A program made the position numbers and the translations under genes. Source: Bacillota bacterium (GTDB taxonomy: Bacteria > Bacillota > Bacilli > Bacillales_A > Planococcaceae). Taken from it: 13,966 bases of DNA. The notes below the pieces were generated by a model. The model was given only the letters and a program-made list of their open reading frames with translations, was not told the DNA's origin and did no database searches. This document shows, one piece after another, positions 6,647-13,843 of the stretch (the first letter of the stretch is position 1; every line of letters begins with the position of its first letter). Location: the NCBI GenBank assembly GCA_023405135.1, contig JAEXYZ010000052.1:1-13966 (forward strand), written 5' to 3'.

Positions 6647-7385
6647 ATTAGATGGGAAAACAGCAGTCGTAACAGGAGCTTCAAGAGGGATTGGCCGTTC
6701 AATTGCACTTCAATTAGCATCAGAAGGCGCAAATGTTGTTGTCAACTTCAGCGGTAGTGAGCAAAAAGCGCAGCAGGTTGTAGAAGAAATAAATAACTTG
6801 GGAGCTAAAGCAATAGCAGTTCAAGCAAATGTAGCAGATAGTGAATCGGTTCAAAGCTTGATGAATGCAGCTCTTGAACAATTTGGCTCAATTGATATCC
6901 TTGTGAACAATGCAGGAATAACACGTGATAATCTCATTATGCGTATGAAAGAAGATGAATGGGATGATGTTATCAATACTAATTTAAAAGGTGTATTCCT
7001 TTGCACAAAAGCGGTAACACGCCAAATGATGAAGCAACGTGCAGGGCGCATTATTAATATTACTTCTATTGTCGGAGTAATGGGGAATGCAGGTCAAGCA
7101 AACTATGTTGCTGCCAAGGCCGGTGTCATTGGGTTAACGAAAACAACAGCACGGGAATTAGCATCTCGTAACATTTTAGTGAATGCAATTGCTCCAGGTT
7201 TTATTACAACTGAAATGACTGATGCACTTCCAGAAGAAATTAAAAGTTCAATGTTAGCTCAAATTCCACTAGGGAGTCTTGGTGAGCCAGAACATATTGC
7301 AAAAGCGGTAGTGTTTTTAGCTTCTGACGATTCAAATTATATGACTGGTCAAACATTGCATATTGATGGTGGTATGCACATGTAA
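6639..7385 (+). CDS. fabG: 3-oxoacyl-ACP reductase FabG
   Basis: FabG is the NADPH-dependent short-chain dehydrogenase that reduces 3-oxoacyl-ACP to 3-hydroxyacyl-ACP, the first reduction of each elongation cycle. From TTG 6639 the protein is 248 residues. The nucleotide-binding TGASRGIG is at 12-19, NNAG at 90-93, and the catalytic set is Ser143, Tyr156 and Lys160 in the expected spacing. DEWDDVINTNLKGVF and the C-terminal GQTLHIDGGM are typical. TTG 6639 is preferred because AAGGGGTGA (6625-6633) lies a normal distance upstream. GTG 6630, which adds three residues, would fall inside that site. The start overlaps the fabD stop by 8 nt, indicating coupled translation. Confidence 0.96.
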   Translation: MGKLDGKTAVVTGASRGIGRSIALQLASEGANVVVNFSGSEQKAQQVVEEINNLGAKAIAVQANVADSESVQSLMNAALEQFGSIDILVNNAGITRDNLIMRMKEDEWDDVINTNLKGVFLCTKAVTRQMMKQRAGRIINITSIVGVMGNAGQANYVAAKAGVIGLTKTTARELASRNILVNAIAPGFITTEMTDALPEEIKSSMLAQIPLGSLGEPEHIAKAVVFLASDDSNYMTGQTLHIDGGMHM

Positions 7386-7390
7386 TTACT

Positions 7391-7419
7391 AATATCCTTT
7401 AGGATGTTGGATATTTTAC
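7391..7419 (+). terminator. Possible attenuator hairpin between fabG and acpP
   Basis: AATATCC (7391-7397) pairs with GGATATT (7409-7415) around an 11-nt loop and is followed by TTTTA. It starts 6 nt after the fabG stop. The stem is short and A/T-rich, so at best it ends part of the transcription before the separate acpP promoter. Confidence 0.35.
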
Positions 7420-7460
7420 AAAAAATATTATGTAATGCATAATTTTGTTTGTCGTACACT

Positions 7461-7488
7461 TTGAACAACTGCCTTTTTTATGTATACT
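7461..7488 (+). promoter_or_regulatory. Probable acpP promoter
   Basis: TTGAAC (7461-7466) and TATACT (7483-7488) are 16 nt apart, with TG directly before the -10 box. A dedicated promoter fits the much higher need for ACP than for the enzymes upstream. The start of transcription would be about 7494-7496, at the edge of the ribosome binding site, so the mRNA leader would be only about 15 nt. Confidence 0.6.
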
Positions 7489-7493
7489 ATTTG

Positions 7494-7504
7494 AGGGGAG
7501 GTGA
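7494..7504 (+). promoter_or_regulatory. Strong ribosome binding site that fixes the acpP start
   Basis: AGGGGAGGTGA is close to the full complement of the 16S 3' end. It leaves 5 nt before TTG 7510 and contains the GTG at 7501, which therefore cannot be the start. Confidence 0.8.
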
Positions 7505-7509
7505 CCGAC

Positions 7510-7746
7510 TTGGCTACAGTATTAGAACGTGTTACAAAAGTTGTCGTTGATCGTTTAGGCGTTGACGAAAGCGAAGTGAAATTAGAAGCTTCATTCCGTG
7601 AAGATTTAGGTGCAGACTCATTAGACGTTGTTGAATTAGTAATGGAACTTGAAGATGAGTTTGATATGGAAATTTCAGATGAAGATGCTGAAAAAATTGC
7701 AACTGTTGGCGATGCTATCAGTTACATTGAAGGTAAAGTAAGCTAA
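7510..7746 (+). CDS. acpP: Acyl carrier protein
   Basis: ACP carries the growing acyl chain on a 4'-phosphopantetheine arm and is the shared substrate of FabD, FabG and PlsX in this cluster. The 78-residue acidic protein has the attachment motif GADSLD with Ser37, and almost all of its second half (VVELVMELEDEF, ISDEDAEKIATVGDA) matches Bacillus ACP. TTG 7510 is chosen from the ribosome binding site at 7494-7504 and from the resulting N-terminus MATVLERVTK, which parallels B. subtilis MADTLERVTK. A TTG start for such an abundant protein is unusual and is offset by the very strong ribosome site. The gene has its own promoter and a clear terminator, so it is likely transcribed both alone and as the last gene of the fapR operon. 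Confidence 0.97.
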   Translation: MATVLERVTKVVVDRLGVDESEVKLEASFREDLGADSLDVVELVMELEDEFDMEISDEDAEKIATVGDAISYIEGKVS

Positions 7747-7753
7747 AATAATT

Positions 7754-7803
7754 AGAGGCACGAATTTCGCATTTGTACAAGTGCAAAATAAGTGCCTCTT
7801 TTC
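7754..7803 (+). terminator. Rho-independent terminator of acpP
   Basis: AGAGGCAC (7754-7761) pairs perfectly with GTGCCTCT (7792-7799), followed by TTT. Inside the loop a second hairpin, GCATTT against AAGTGC around GTAC, makes a compound structure. It begins 7 nt after the stop codon and closes the lipid operon. Confidence 0.85.
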
Positions 7804-7807
7804 ATTG

Positions 7808-7924
7808 TGTCTAGCTGTGCAGGTTATCCTCGTGACGCTTCACCTCTTCTTGTGAAGGCAAAAAGCGTCTTCACATCAGAGGTTCCAGCGCTTGTCGGGT
7901 GTAAACGAGCCGCCTCCGCTTTTT
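7808..7924 (+). repeat. Structured tandem repeat, copy A
   Basis: This is the first of two direct copies about 121 nt apart, both opening TGTCTAGCTGTGC and closing CCGCTTTT. Stems seen in this copy are GTGAAGGC (7852-7859) with GTCTTCAC (7867-7874) around an AAAAAGC loop, CCTCT with AGAGG outside that, and CGCT with AGCG outside again. No ORF is present. From memory, elements opening TGTCTAGCT and containing GGCAAAAAGCG are frequent between genes in Bacillaceae genomes; I cannot name a function. Confidence 0.8.
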
Positions 7925-7928
7925 AAGA

Positions 7929-8043
7929 TGTCTAGCTGTGCGGGTTATCCTCGACAACTTCAGATCCTCCGGCAAGGGCAAAAAGCGCCCTTTAGTCGAA
8001 TCTTCCAGTTGTTATCGGAGCTAAACGAACCCGCTCCGCTTTT
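7929..8043 (+). repeat. Structured tandem repeat, copy B
   Basis: This second copy folds better than copy A. AAGGGC (about 7974) pairs with GCCCTT (about 7988) around an A-rich loop. AGAT pairs with ATCT, ACAACT with AGTTGT, and GCGGGTT (near 7939) with a complementary run near 8030. Together these make one long hairpin of about 115 nt with small internal loops. Most stem bases differ from copy A while pairing is kept. It lies in the 5' region of the rnc-smc-ftsY unit. Confidence 0.8.
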
Positions 8044-8057
8044 CTTATAAAGAAAAG
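8039..8057 (+). repeat. Short perfect hairpin at the end of copy B
   Basis: CTTTTCTT and AAGAAAAG form an 8-bp stem around ATA. The central 17 nt, TTTTCTTATAAAGAAAA, are identical to the cap of the hairpin at 168-216. It has no following T-run, so I do not call it a terminator. Confidence 0.5.
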
Positions 8058-8087
8058 TTGAATTTCTCATACATAACAAGGTAAACT
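8058..8087 (+). promoter_or_regulatory. Possible promoter of rnc-smc-ftsY
   Basis: TTGAAT (8058-8063) and TAAACT (8082-8087) are 18 nt apart. Transcription would start near 8094, leaving a leader of about 28 nt. A promoter somewhere here is expected, because acpP ends in a strong terminator, but the match is only moderate. Confidence 0.4.
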
Positions 8088-8121
8088 AAACGTTAGAATC
8101 TATTAGGAAGGCAGATTGTTC

Positions 8122-8883
8122 ATGACTATAAGAAAAAAAGGAAGTAATAGTAAAATTGGTGTACTACCTGAAAGAGTAAAACATCAATTTGAATTTTTAC
8201 AAGAGGAACTTAATATTTATTTTCGAAACAAATCTTTACTTTATCAAGCATTTACACATTCATCCTATGTGAATGAGCATCGTCGCAAACTTTTTACTGA
8301 CAATGAACGACTTGAGTTTTTAGGAGACGCAGTTCTTGAACTATCTGTATCTAAATACCTTTTCGAAAGATATCCGCATATGAGTGAAGGAGAGTTAACA
8401 AAGCTACGTGCTTCAATCGTTTGTGAACCTTCACTTGTTATTTTTGCCAACGAACTAAATTTCGGAAAGTACGTCTTACTAGGAAAAGGAGAAGAACTTA
8501 CTGGTGGGCGTGAACGTCCTGCACTTTTAGCAGACGTTTTTGAATCATTTATTGGTGCACTATATTTAGATCAAGGATTAGATACAGTAGTTGAATTTTT
8601 AGAACGAATTGTTTTCCCTAAAGTAGAAGTTGGTGCTTTTTCGCATGTGATGGATTTCAAAAGTCAATTGCAAGAAATGGTTCAACAGTCAAACAATGGA
8701 GTATTGCACTATGAAATTGTAGATGAAAAAGGGCCGGCACATAATCGTACTTTTGTTTCACGTGTTCTACTAAATAATCAAGAACTTGGAATTGGCCGAG
8801 GGAAATCGAAAAAAGAGGCTGAACAACAAGCAGCTCAAAATGCAATGGTATCTTTAAATCAGTCTTTGCATAAGGAGGAATAG
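8122..8883 (+). CDS. rnc: Ribonuclease III
   Basis: RNase III is a Mg-dependent dimeric endonuclease that cuts double-stranded RNA, including rRNA precursors and sense/antisense pairs. The 253-residue protein has the signature NERLEFLGDAVLE (61-73) with catalytic Glu65 and Asp69. It also has the second acidic pair Asp138 and Glu141 in ADVFESFIGALYLDQG. A C-terminal double-stranded RNA-binding domain spans about 178-248 and includes GPAHNRTF and KSKKEAEQQAAQNAM. The start is uncertain: AGGAAGG (8105-8111) is 10 nt before ATG 8122 and only 4 nt before an in-frame TTG at 8116. I prefer ATG; the alternative adds two residues. The smc ribosome site lies inside the end of this gene, and smc starts 1 nt after its stop. 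Confidence 0.96.
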   Translation: MTIRKKGSNSKIGVLPERVKHQFEFLQEELNIYFRNKSLLYQAFTHSSYVNEHRRKLFTDNERLEFLGDAVLELSVSKYLFERYPHMSEGELTKLRASIVCEPSLVIFANELNFGKYVLLGKGEELTGGRERPALLADVFESFIGALYLDQGLDTVVEFLERIVFPKVEVGAFSHVMDFKSQLQEMVQQSNNGVLHYEIVDEKGPAHNRTFVSRVLLNNQELGIGRGKSKKEAEQQAAQNAMVSLNQSLHKEE

Positions 8884-8884
8884 T

Positions 8885-11800
8885 ATGTTCCTTAAACGAC
8901 TTGAAGTGATTGGCTTTAAATCGTTTGCTGATCGTATTGGTATTGATTTCGTTCCTGGTGTAACAGCAGTTGTAGGACCTAATGGCAGTGGGAAAAGTAA
9001 TGTTACAGATGCCATTCGTTGGGTATTAGGGGAACAATCAGCGAAATCTCTACGTGGATCAAAGATGGAGGATGTTATTTTTGCTGGAAGTGATTCTAGA
9101 AAATCGCTTAACTTTGCAGAAGTAACACTTGTTTTAGATAATGAAGATGAACAGGTTGCAATGCCTTTTACTGAAATTAGTGTAACAAGACGTGTGTATC
9201 GTTCAGGCGATAGCGAATACTTGCTAAACAATCAGCAATGTCGCCTGAAGGATATTACGGACTTATTTTTAGATTCTGGTCTAGGGAAAGAAGCGTTTTC
9301 AATTATTTCCCAAGGACGCGTAGATGAAATTTTAAATAGCAGACCAGACGATCGCAGAACGATATTTGAAGAAGCAGCCGGTGTATTAAAATATAAATTA
9401 CGAAAGAAAAAAGCAGAACATAAACTCGTTGAAACGGATGAGAACCTACATCGCGTATTAGATATTTTACATGAACTTGATAGTCGACTAGAACCATTGC
9501 AAATTCAAGCATCTGCTGCAAAAGATTATGTAAGAATGTCAGAGGAATTAAGAGAATCTGATATTGCTTTAATTGTTCATGATTTAACAACTTTAGATAG
9601 CGATTTACAAACTGTTAATCAAGAGTATGAGCAATTACAAAAAACAGAACAACAGCAGGCATTTGAAATTTCAAATTTTGAAGCTCAAGTTGATGATATT
9701 CGCGGCAAATTAAAGCTGATTGATGAAGTATTAGATACGGCTCAAGAGCAATTAGTTGAAGCAAGTTCAGAAGTTGAACGATGGGAAGGTCGTAAAGCTC
9801 TAATGAAAGAAAAGCGATTGAATGCTGAAAAGCAGTTAAAGCAGTTGCAAATTTCATTACAGCAAGCAATAGAAGAAGAAGAAGAGTTAACTGCAAGTGA
9901 ACAGGATAAAAATCTTCAGTTTGCAGAAAAACAAAAAGAAGTTCAACAATTAAAAAATGACATAAAACAAATTGAGTTAACATTAAATTCTTCAGTAGTT
10001 GAAATTGAACAGGAAATTGAACAATCAAAAAATAAATATATCGATTTATTAAATGAAGAAGCAACTGTTAAAAATGAATTGAAACATATCGAGCAACAGC
10101 TTACATTACACGAAGAAACTGCTGAAAAAATGAGTGATCGTTCATCTGAGATGGCTAAGAAGCTTAAGCAAGTAAGTGAACTAAAACAACAACTTCAGTC
10201 GGTTTTACAAAAAGTTGAATTGCAAGTAAAAGAAAAACTCGAACAATATGAATTAATTCAAATGCAATTAAAAGCTGCTTCATCTTCATTTGATGAAAAA
10301 CAACAGCTGCTATATCAGGCATATCAACATCAGCAGCAGCTTAAAGCACGAAAAGATACGTTAGCAGAGCTTGAGGCAGATTTCTCAGACTTCTTCCAAG
10401 GAGTAAAAGAGATTCTTTTAGCACGTGATCGAGGTGAATTAGCTGGAATTGAAGGTGCAGTTGCAGAACTAATACAGGTAGATGGTAAGTACTCAAAAGC
10501 AATCGAAACAGCTTTAGGTGCGGCTTCTCAGCATGTCGTTACTGAAACAGAGCAACATGCACAAAGAGCGATTGGTTGGTTAAAACAAAAGAGAATTGGA
10601 CGAGCAACATTTTTACCAAAGACTGTTATGAAATCTCGTAAGCTTTTACCTTCTCAGCTTGCAGTAGCGATTGAACATCCTGCTTTTATAAGCCTTGCTT
10701 ATGAGCTAGTAAGTTTTGATGAAGCAAATCGCAGCATTGTTGAAAATTTACTAGGCAATGTCCTTGTAGCTTCGAATCTTGAAGGTGCGAGCCAAATTGC
10801 AAGAAGCTGTGGCTTTAAATACCGTGTTGTGACACTAGAAGGGGATATTGTTAATGCGGGTGGTTCTCTTACAGGTGGAGCAACTAAGCAGCAATCTTCC
10901 TTATTCTCTCGTAAGGCAGAATTAGATCAACTGACAGAAAAACTTTCACAAATGGAAGCTTCTATCACGCAAGCTGAAAAATCTGTTGCTGCAGAGAAGG
11001 AATTAGTATCAGCCCTTAGAGAGCAATTAGAAACTTTAAAGGTTGAAGGCGATGCACTTCGTCAAGAACAAACGGAACACAGAGCTAAATTACTTGAAGT
11101 TGAAGTTGAAGAAAAAAATCTAAAGTTGACGGTAACTACTGCGACTTCAGAGCAATCCTCTGCAACTTCAAGAAAAACTATTCTTTTACAACAAAAAGAA
11201 GAAGCTAAACAGCGACTAGAGCAGTTAAAACTTGAACTGGATGACATAAATAATAAAGTAGAGCAACTCAGTCTGTTAAAATCAAAAGGTGAAACAGAAA
11301 AAGATCAACTGCGTGAACAATCTGCTCAAAAACGTTCTGAACTCGCTGTCGTTCAAGAACAGCTTAGTCAACTGCAAATTGCCACTGCTGAGTTGGCGTT
11401 AAAGCGTACAAAAGCAAAACAACAGCTTGAATCAATTACACAAGAAATTAAATGGATTGAGCAAAATGATAATGACGGTCCTTCTGATGAAGAAATTGAA
11501 CACACTGTGCGACAATGGGCTTCTAAAAAAGAGACGTTAACGAACGAAATTCAAAAAAATCGTCAGGCACGCCAAGAGCATCAGCAAAAATTATCACGGC
11601 TTGAAGAAAAGTTAAAGGAATTACAACGTGTTCATAAAGGATTTATGGAAAGCTTAAGAGCAATTGAAGTGAAGCGAAGTCGAATTGAATTTGAAATCAA
11701 TCGTTTACATACCCAATTAGATGAACAGTATGAACTAGACTTTGAAGAAGCTGAACAACAGGTGATTGATATTGAAGATGTCGACCAAGTTCGTCGTAAA

Positions 11801-12445
11801 GTAAAGCTTTTAAAGCAATCAATTGAAGAGTTGGGACCTGTAAACTTAACTGCTATTGAAGAATATGATCGTGTTTTAGAAAGACATACATTTTTAACTG
11901 AGCAACGCAATGATTTAATTGAAGCACAAGAGACATTACATGAAGCTATTAAAGAAATGGATGAAGAAATGTCTAGTCGTTTTAATGAATCATTTTCGAT
12001 GATTCAGGCGCAGTTTAGATTTGTTTTCCGTGAATTGTTTGGTGGGGGACAAGCAGATTTAGTATTACTTGATCCTGAAAATTTACTTGAAACTGGTATT
12101 GAAATTGTTGCACAGCCACCAGGGAAAAAACTTCAAAACTTAAGCTTATTATCAGGTGGAGAAAGAGCATTAACAGCTATTGCACTATTATTTGCAATTT
12201 TAAATACAAGACCAGTTCCGTTTGTTATTTTGGATGAAGTAGAAGCGGCACTTGATGAAGCCAATGTACAACGCTATAGCGACTATTTGAAAAAATTAAG
12301 TGGCGAAACACAATTTATTGTTATTACCCATCGTAAAGGAACGATGGAAGGCGCGGACGTATTATACGGTATTACAATGCAAGAATCAGGTGTTTCTAAA
12401 CTTGTTTCTGTAAAACTTGAAGAAGAAGCAGTACTTAGCAGATAG
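8885..12445 (+). CDS. smc: Chromosome segregation ATPase Smc
   Basis: Smc forms a ring-shaped dimer that, with ScpA and ScpB, compacts and helps separate sister chromosomes by loop extrusion. The length, 1186 residues, equals that of B. subtilis Smc. Order of parts: N-terminal ATPase half with Walker A GPNGSGKSN (31-39); coiled coil to about 500; hinge at about 504-665, ending in the glycine motif GGSLTGGA; returning coiled coil; then the C-terminal ATPase half with signature SGGE (about 1090) and Walker B FVILDEVEAALDEAN (about 1113-1127). All key residues are present. ATG 8885 follows AAGGAGG (8872-8878) by 6 nt. Rnc is 1 nt upstream and ftsY about 96 nt downstream, so the three probably share a transcript. 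Long ORFs on the opposite strand here are shadows of the Glu/Lys/Gln-rich coiled coils. Confidence 0.98.
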   Translation: MFLKRLEVIGFKSFADRIGIDFVPGVTAVVGPNGSGKSNVTDAIRWVLGEQSAKSLRGSKMEDVIFAGSDSRKSLNFAEVTLVLDNEDEQVAMPFTEISVTRRVYRSGDSEYLLNNQQCRLKDITDLFLDSGLGKEAFSIISQGRVDEILNSRPDDRRTIFEEAAGVLKYKLRKKKAEHKLVETDENLHRVLDILHELDSRLEPLQIQASAAKDYVRMSEELRESDIALIVHDLTTLDSDLQTVNQEYEQLQKTEQQQAFEISNFEAQVDDIRGKLKLIDEVLDTAQEQLVEASSEVERWEGRKALMKEKRLNAEKQLKQLQISLQQAIEEEEELTASEQDKNLQFAEKQKEVQQLKNDIKQIELTLNSSVVEIEQEIEQSKNKYIDLLNEEATVKNELKHIEQQLTLHEETAEKMSDRSSEMAKKLKQVSELKQQLQSVLQKVELQVKEKLEQYELIQMQLKAASSSFDEKQQLLYQAYQHQQQLKARKDTLAELEADFSDFFQGVKEILLARDRGELAGIEGAVAELIQVDGKYSKAIETALGAASQHVVTETEQHAQRAIGWLKQKRIGRATFLPKTVMKSRKLLPSQLAVAIEHPAFISLAYELVSFDEANRSIVENLLGNVLVASNLEGASQIARSCGFKYRVVTLEGDIVNAGGSLTGGATKQQSSLFSRKAELDQLTEKLSQMEASITQAEKSVAAEKELVSALREQLETLKVEGDALRQEQTEHRAKLLEVEVEEKNLKLTVTTATSEQSSATSRKTILLQQKEEAKQRLEQLKLELDDINNKVEQLSLLKSKGETEKDQLREQSAQKRSELAVVQEQLSQLQIATAELALKRTKAKQQLESITQEIKWIEQNDNDGPSDEEIEHTVRQWASKKETLTNEIQKNRQARQEHQQKLSRLEEKLKELQRVHKGFMESLRAIEVKRSRIEFEINRLHTQLDEQYELDFEEAEQQVIDIEDVDQVRRKVKLLKQSIEELGPVNLTAIEEYDRVLERHTFLTEQRNDLIEAQETLHEAIKEMDEEMSSRFNESFSMIQAQFRFVFRELFGGGQADLVLLDPENLLETGIEIVAQPPGKKLQNLSLLSGGERALTAIALLFAILNTRPVPFVILDEVEAALDEANVQRYSDYLKKLSGETQFIVITHRKGTMEGADVLYGITMQESGVSKLVSVKLEEEAVLSR

Positions 12446-12477
12446 GAAAGTATAATTTTCTGCATAAGTCCAAATAA

Positions 12478-12516
12478 GGCTTATCGCTGAGAATTCTCGG
12501 TGATAAGCCGAATTTT
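12478..12516 (+). terminator. Intercistronic hairpin between smc and ftsY
   Basis: GGCTTATC (12478-12485) pairs with GATAAGCC (12502-12509). Pairing continues inward through three more pairs, two of them G-T wobbles, and GAG/CTC to an AATT loop, giving about 14 bp. Only GAATTTTC follows, so termination would be partial. It could instead be a processing or stability element that sets the ratio of smc to ftsY message. Confidence 0.5.
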
Positions 12517-12541
12517 CTAATAGGGTAAAGGAGCGAAAAGA

Positions 12542-13765
12542 ATGAGCTTTTTCAAAAGATTAAAGGAAAAATTAATAGGGAATACGGAAGAGGAAAAAGT
12601 TCAACATCAACCTGAAGATGCCGATGTAGAACAATCGGTTCAATCTGAAATAGAAGAAAATGTTGAACAATTAGACGAGACTAAAGTCGCTGAAAACGTA
12701 GTAGAAACGATAGAAGAAGTAGTAGAAGCTGAAACTGATTTGTCAAATGAAGAGGTACTTTCTGAAGAATTAGTAAAGCAGGAGACTGAAAAGAAACCTT
12801 CTGCATGGTCAATTACACAAAAATTTAAAATGGGCTTAGCAAAAACGCGCGATTCCTTTACTTCAAAAGTGAATGATTTAGTGGCACGTTATCGAAAAGT
12901 AGATGAGGACTTCTTTGAAGAGTTGGAAGAAGTTCTATTACAGGCAGATGTTGGCTTTGAAACAGTGATGGAGTTAATGGATAAATTACGTTTTGAAGTT
13001 CAACGGAAAAATATTAAAGATACAGAAGGCATCCAAACGATTATTTCTGAAAAATTAGTAGAAATATATGAAGCTGGTGAAGAAAATATTATTGAATTAA
13101 ATATGCAGCCAGAAGGTGAGCTTACAGTAATTTTATTCGTTGGTGTAAATGGTGTAGGAAAAACGACAACGATTGGAAAACTTGCACATCGTTTAAAATC
13201 CCAAGGGAAAAACGTCTTACTAGCCGCTGGTGATACATTCCGTGCTGGGGCAATTGATCAGCTTCAAGTATGGGGAGATCGCGTAGGCTGTGAAGTTATT
13301 AAACAATCGGAAGGTTCTGATCCAGCAGCGGTTATTTATGATGCAATCGGTGCAGCTAAAAAACGTGGAGCTGATGTATTAATTTGTGACACAGCAGGAC
13401 GACTACAAAATAAAGTGAATTTAATGAAGGAGCTTGAAAAAGTTCATCGAGTTATTTCTCGGGAAATTCCGAATGCACCTCATGAGGTATTACTAGCACT
13501 TGATGCAACAACTGGGCAAAACGCTTTAATTCAAGCTCAAACATTCAAAGAAGCTACAAATGTAACAGGAATTGTATTAACAAAACTAGATGGTACTGCA
13601 AAAGGTGGTATTGTCCTAGCCATCCGTAATAAACTTCATATCCCAGTAAAATTTGTTGGACTTGGTGAGAAAATGGACGACCTACAGCCATTCGACGCAG
13701 AACGATATGTGTATGGTTTATTTGCAGAAGGTATTGAAAAAGAATTAGAGAAAATGGAAGATTAA
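12542..13765 (+). CDS. ftsY: Signal recognition particle receptor FtsY
   Basis: FtsY is the membrane-associated GTPase that docks SRP-ribosome complexes (partner Ffh) at the Sec translocon. The 407-residue protein begins with the basic amphipathic membrane-binding MSFFKRLKEKL. A very acidic, Glu/Val-rich segment (about 15-82) comes next, then the four-helix N domain (about 88-180) and the GTPase G domain. Motifs are GVNGVGKTTTIGK (201-213), DTFRAGA (231-237), DTAGR (283-287), TKLDG (347-351) and GLGE (373-376). The acidic segment makes it roughly 80 residues longer than the 329-residue B. subtilis protein. ATG 12542 follows AAAGGAG by 8 nt. It ends before a repeat module that may terminate transcription, so ffh, which lies nearby in B. 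subtilis, is not in this window. Confidence 0.97.
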   Translation: MSFFKRLKEKLIGNTEEEKVQHQPEDADVEQSVQSEIEENVEQLDETKVAENVVETIEEVVEAETDLSNEEVLSEELVKQETEKKPSAWSITQKFKMGLAKTRDSFTSKVNDLVARYRKVDEDFFEELEEVLLQADVGFETVMELMDKLRFEVQRKNIKDTEGIQTIISEKLVEIYEAGEENIIELNMQPEGELTVILFVGVNGVGKTTTIGKLAHRLKSQGKNVLLAAGDTFRAGAIDQLQVWGDRVGCEVIKQSEGSDPAAVIYDAIGAAKKRGADVLICDTAGRLQNKVNLMKELEKVHRVISREIPNAPHEVLLALDATTGQNALIQAQTFKEATNVTGIVLTKLDGTAKGGIVLAIRNKLHIPVKFVGLGEKMDDLQPFDAERYVYGLFAEGIEKELEKMED

Positions 13766-13779
13766 GTATTTTTCAAGTT

Positions 13780-13836
13780 GAGGCTGGGACAAACTAAAAA
13801 ACATCATTTTTCTTATCAAGAAAAATGATGTTTTTT
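13780..13836 (+). terminator. GAGGCTGGGAC box and hairpin 3' of ftsY
   Basis: GAGGCTGGGAC (13780-13790) is followed by a perfect 19-bp stem, arms 13796-13814 and 13818-13836, with loop ATC. The right arm ends in six Ts, so it can act as a terminator. It starts 14 nt after the ftsY stop. Compared with the copy at 168-229, one stem position has changed on both sides (C-G to T-A). Confidence 0.75.
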
Positions 13837-13843
13837 GATATTA

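Noticed and set aside
7808..8043. CRISPR array, because of two direct repeats
   Set aside because: There are only two units of about 115 nt that differ along their length, with no short identical repeats, no spacers and no cas genes.
7808..8043. Known riboswitch or T-box upstream of rnc
   Set aside because: There are two diverged tandem copies with no conserved riboswitch core or T-box sequence that I can recognise, and no obvious ligand link to rnc.
8854..9231. 125-codon minus-strand ORF over the rnc/smc junction
   Set aside because: It is a shadow of the conserved Smc N-terminal ATPase coding sequence.
9615..10064. 149-codon minus-strand ORF inside smc
   Set aside because: The very leucine-rich product is the antisense of Gln/Glu/Lys coiled-coil codons; no ribosome site or independent support.
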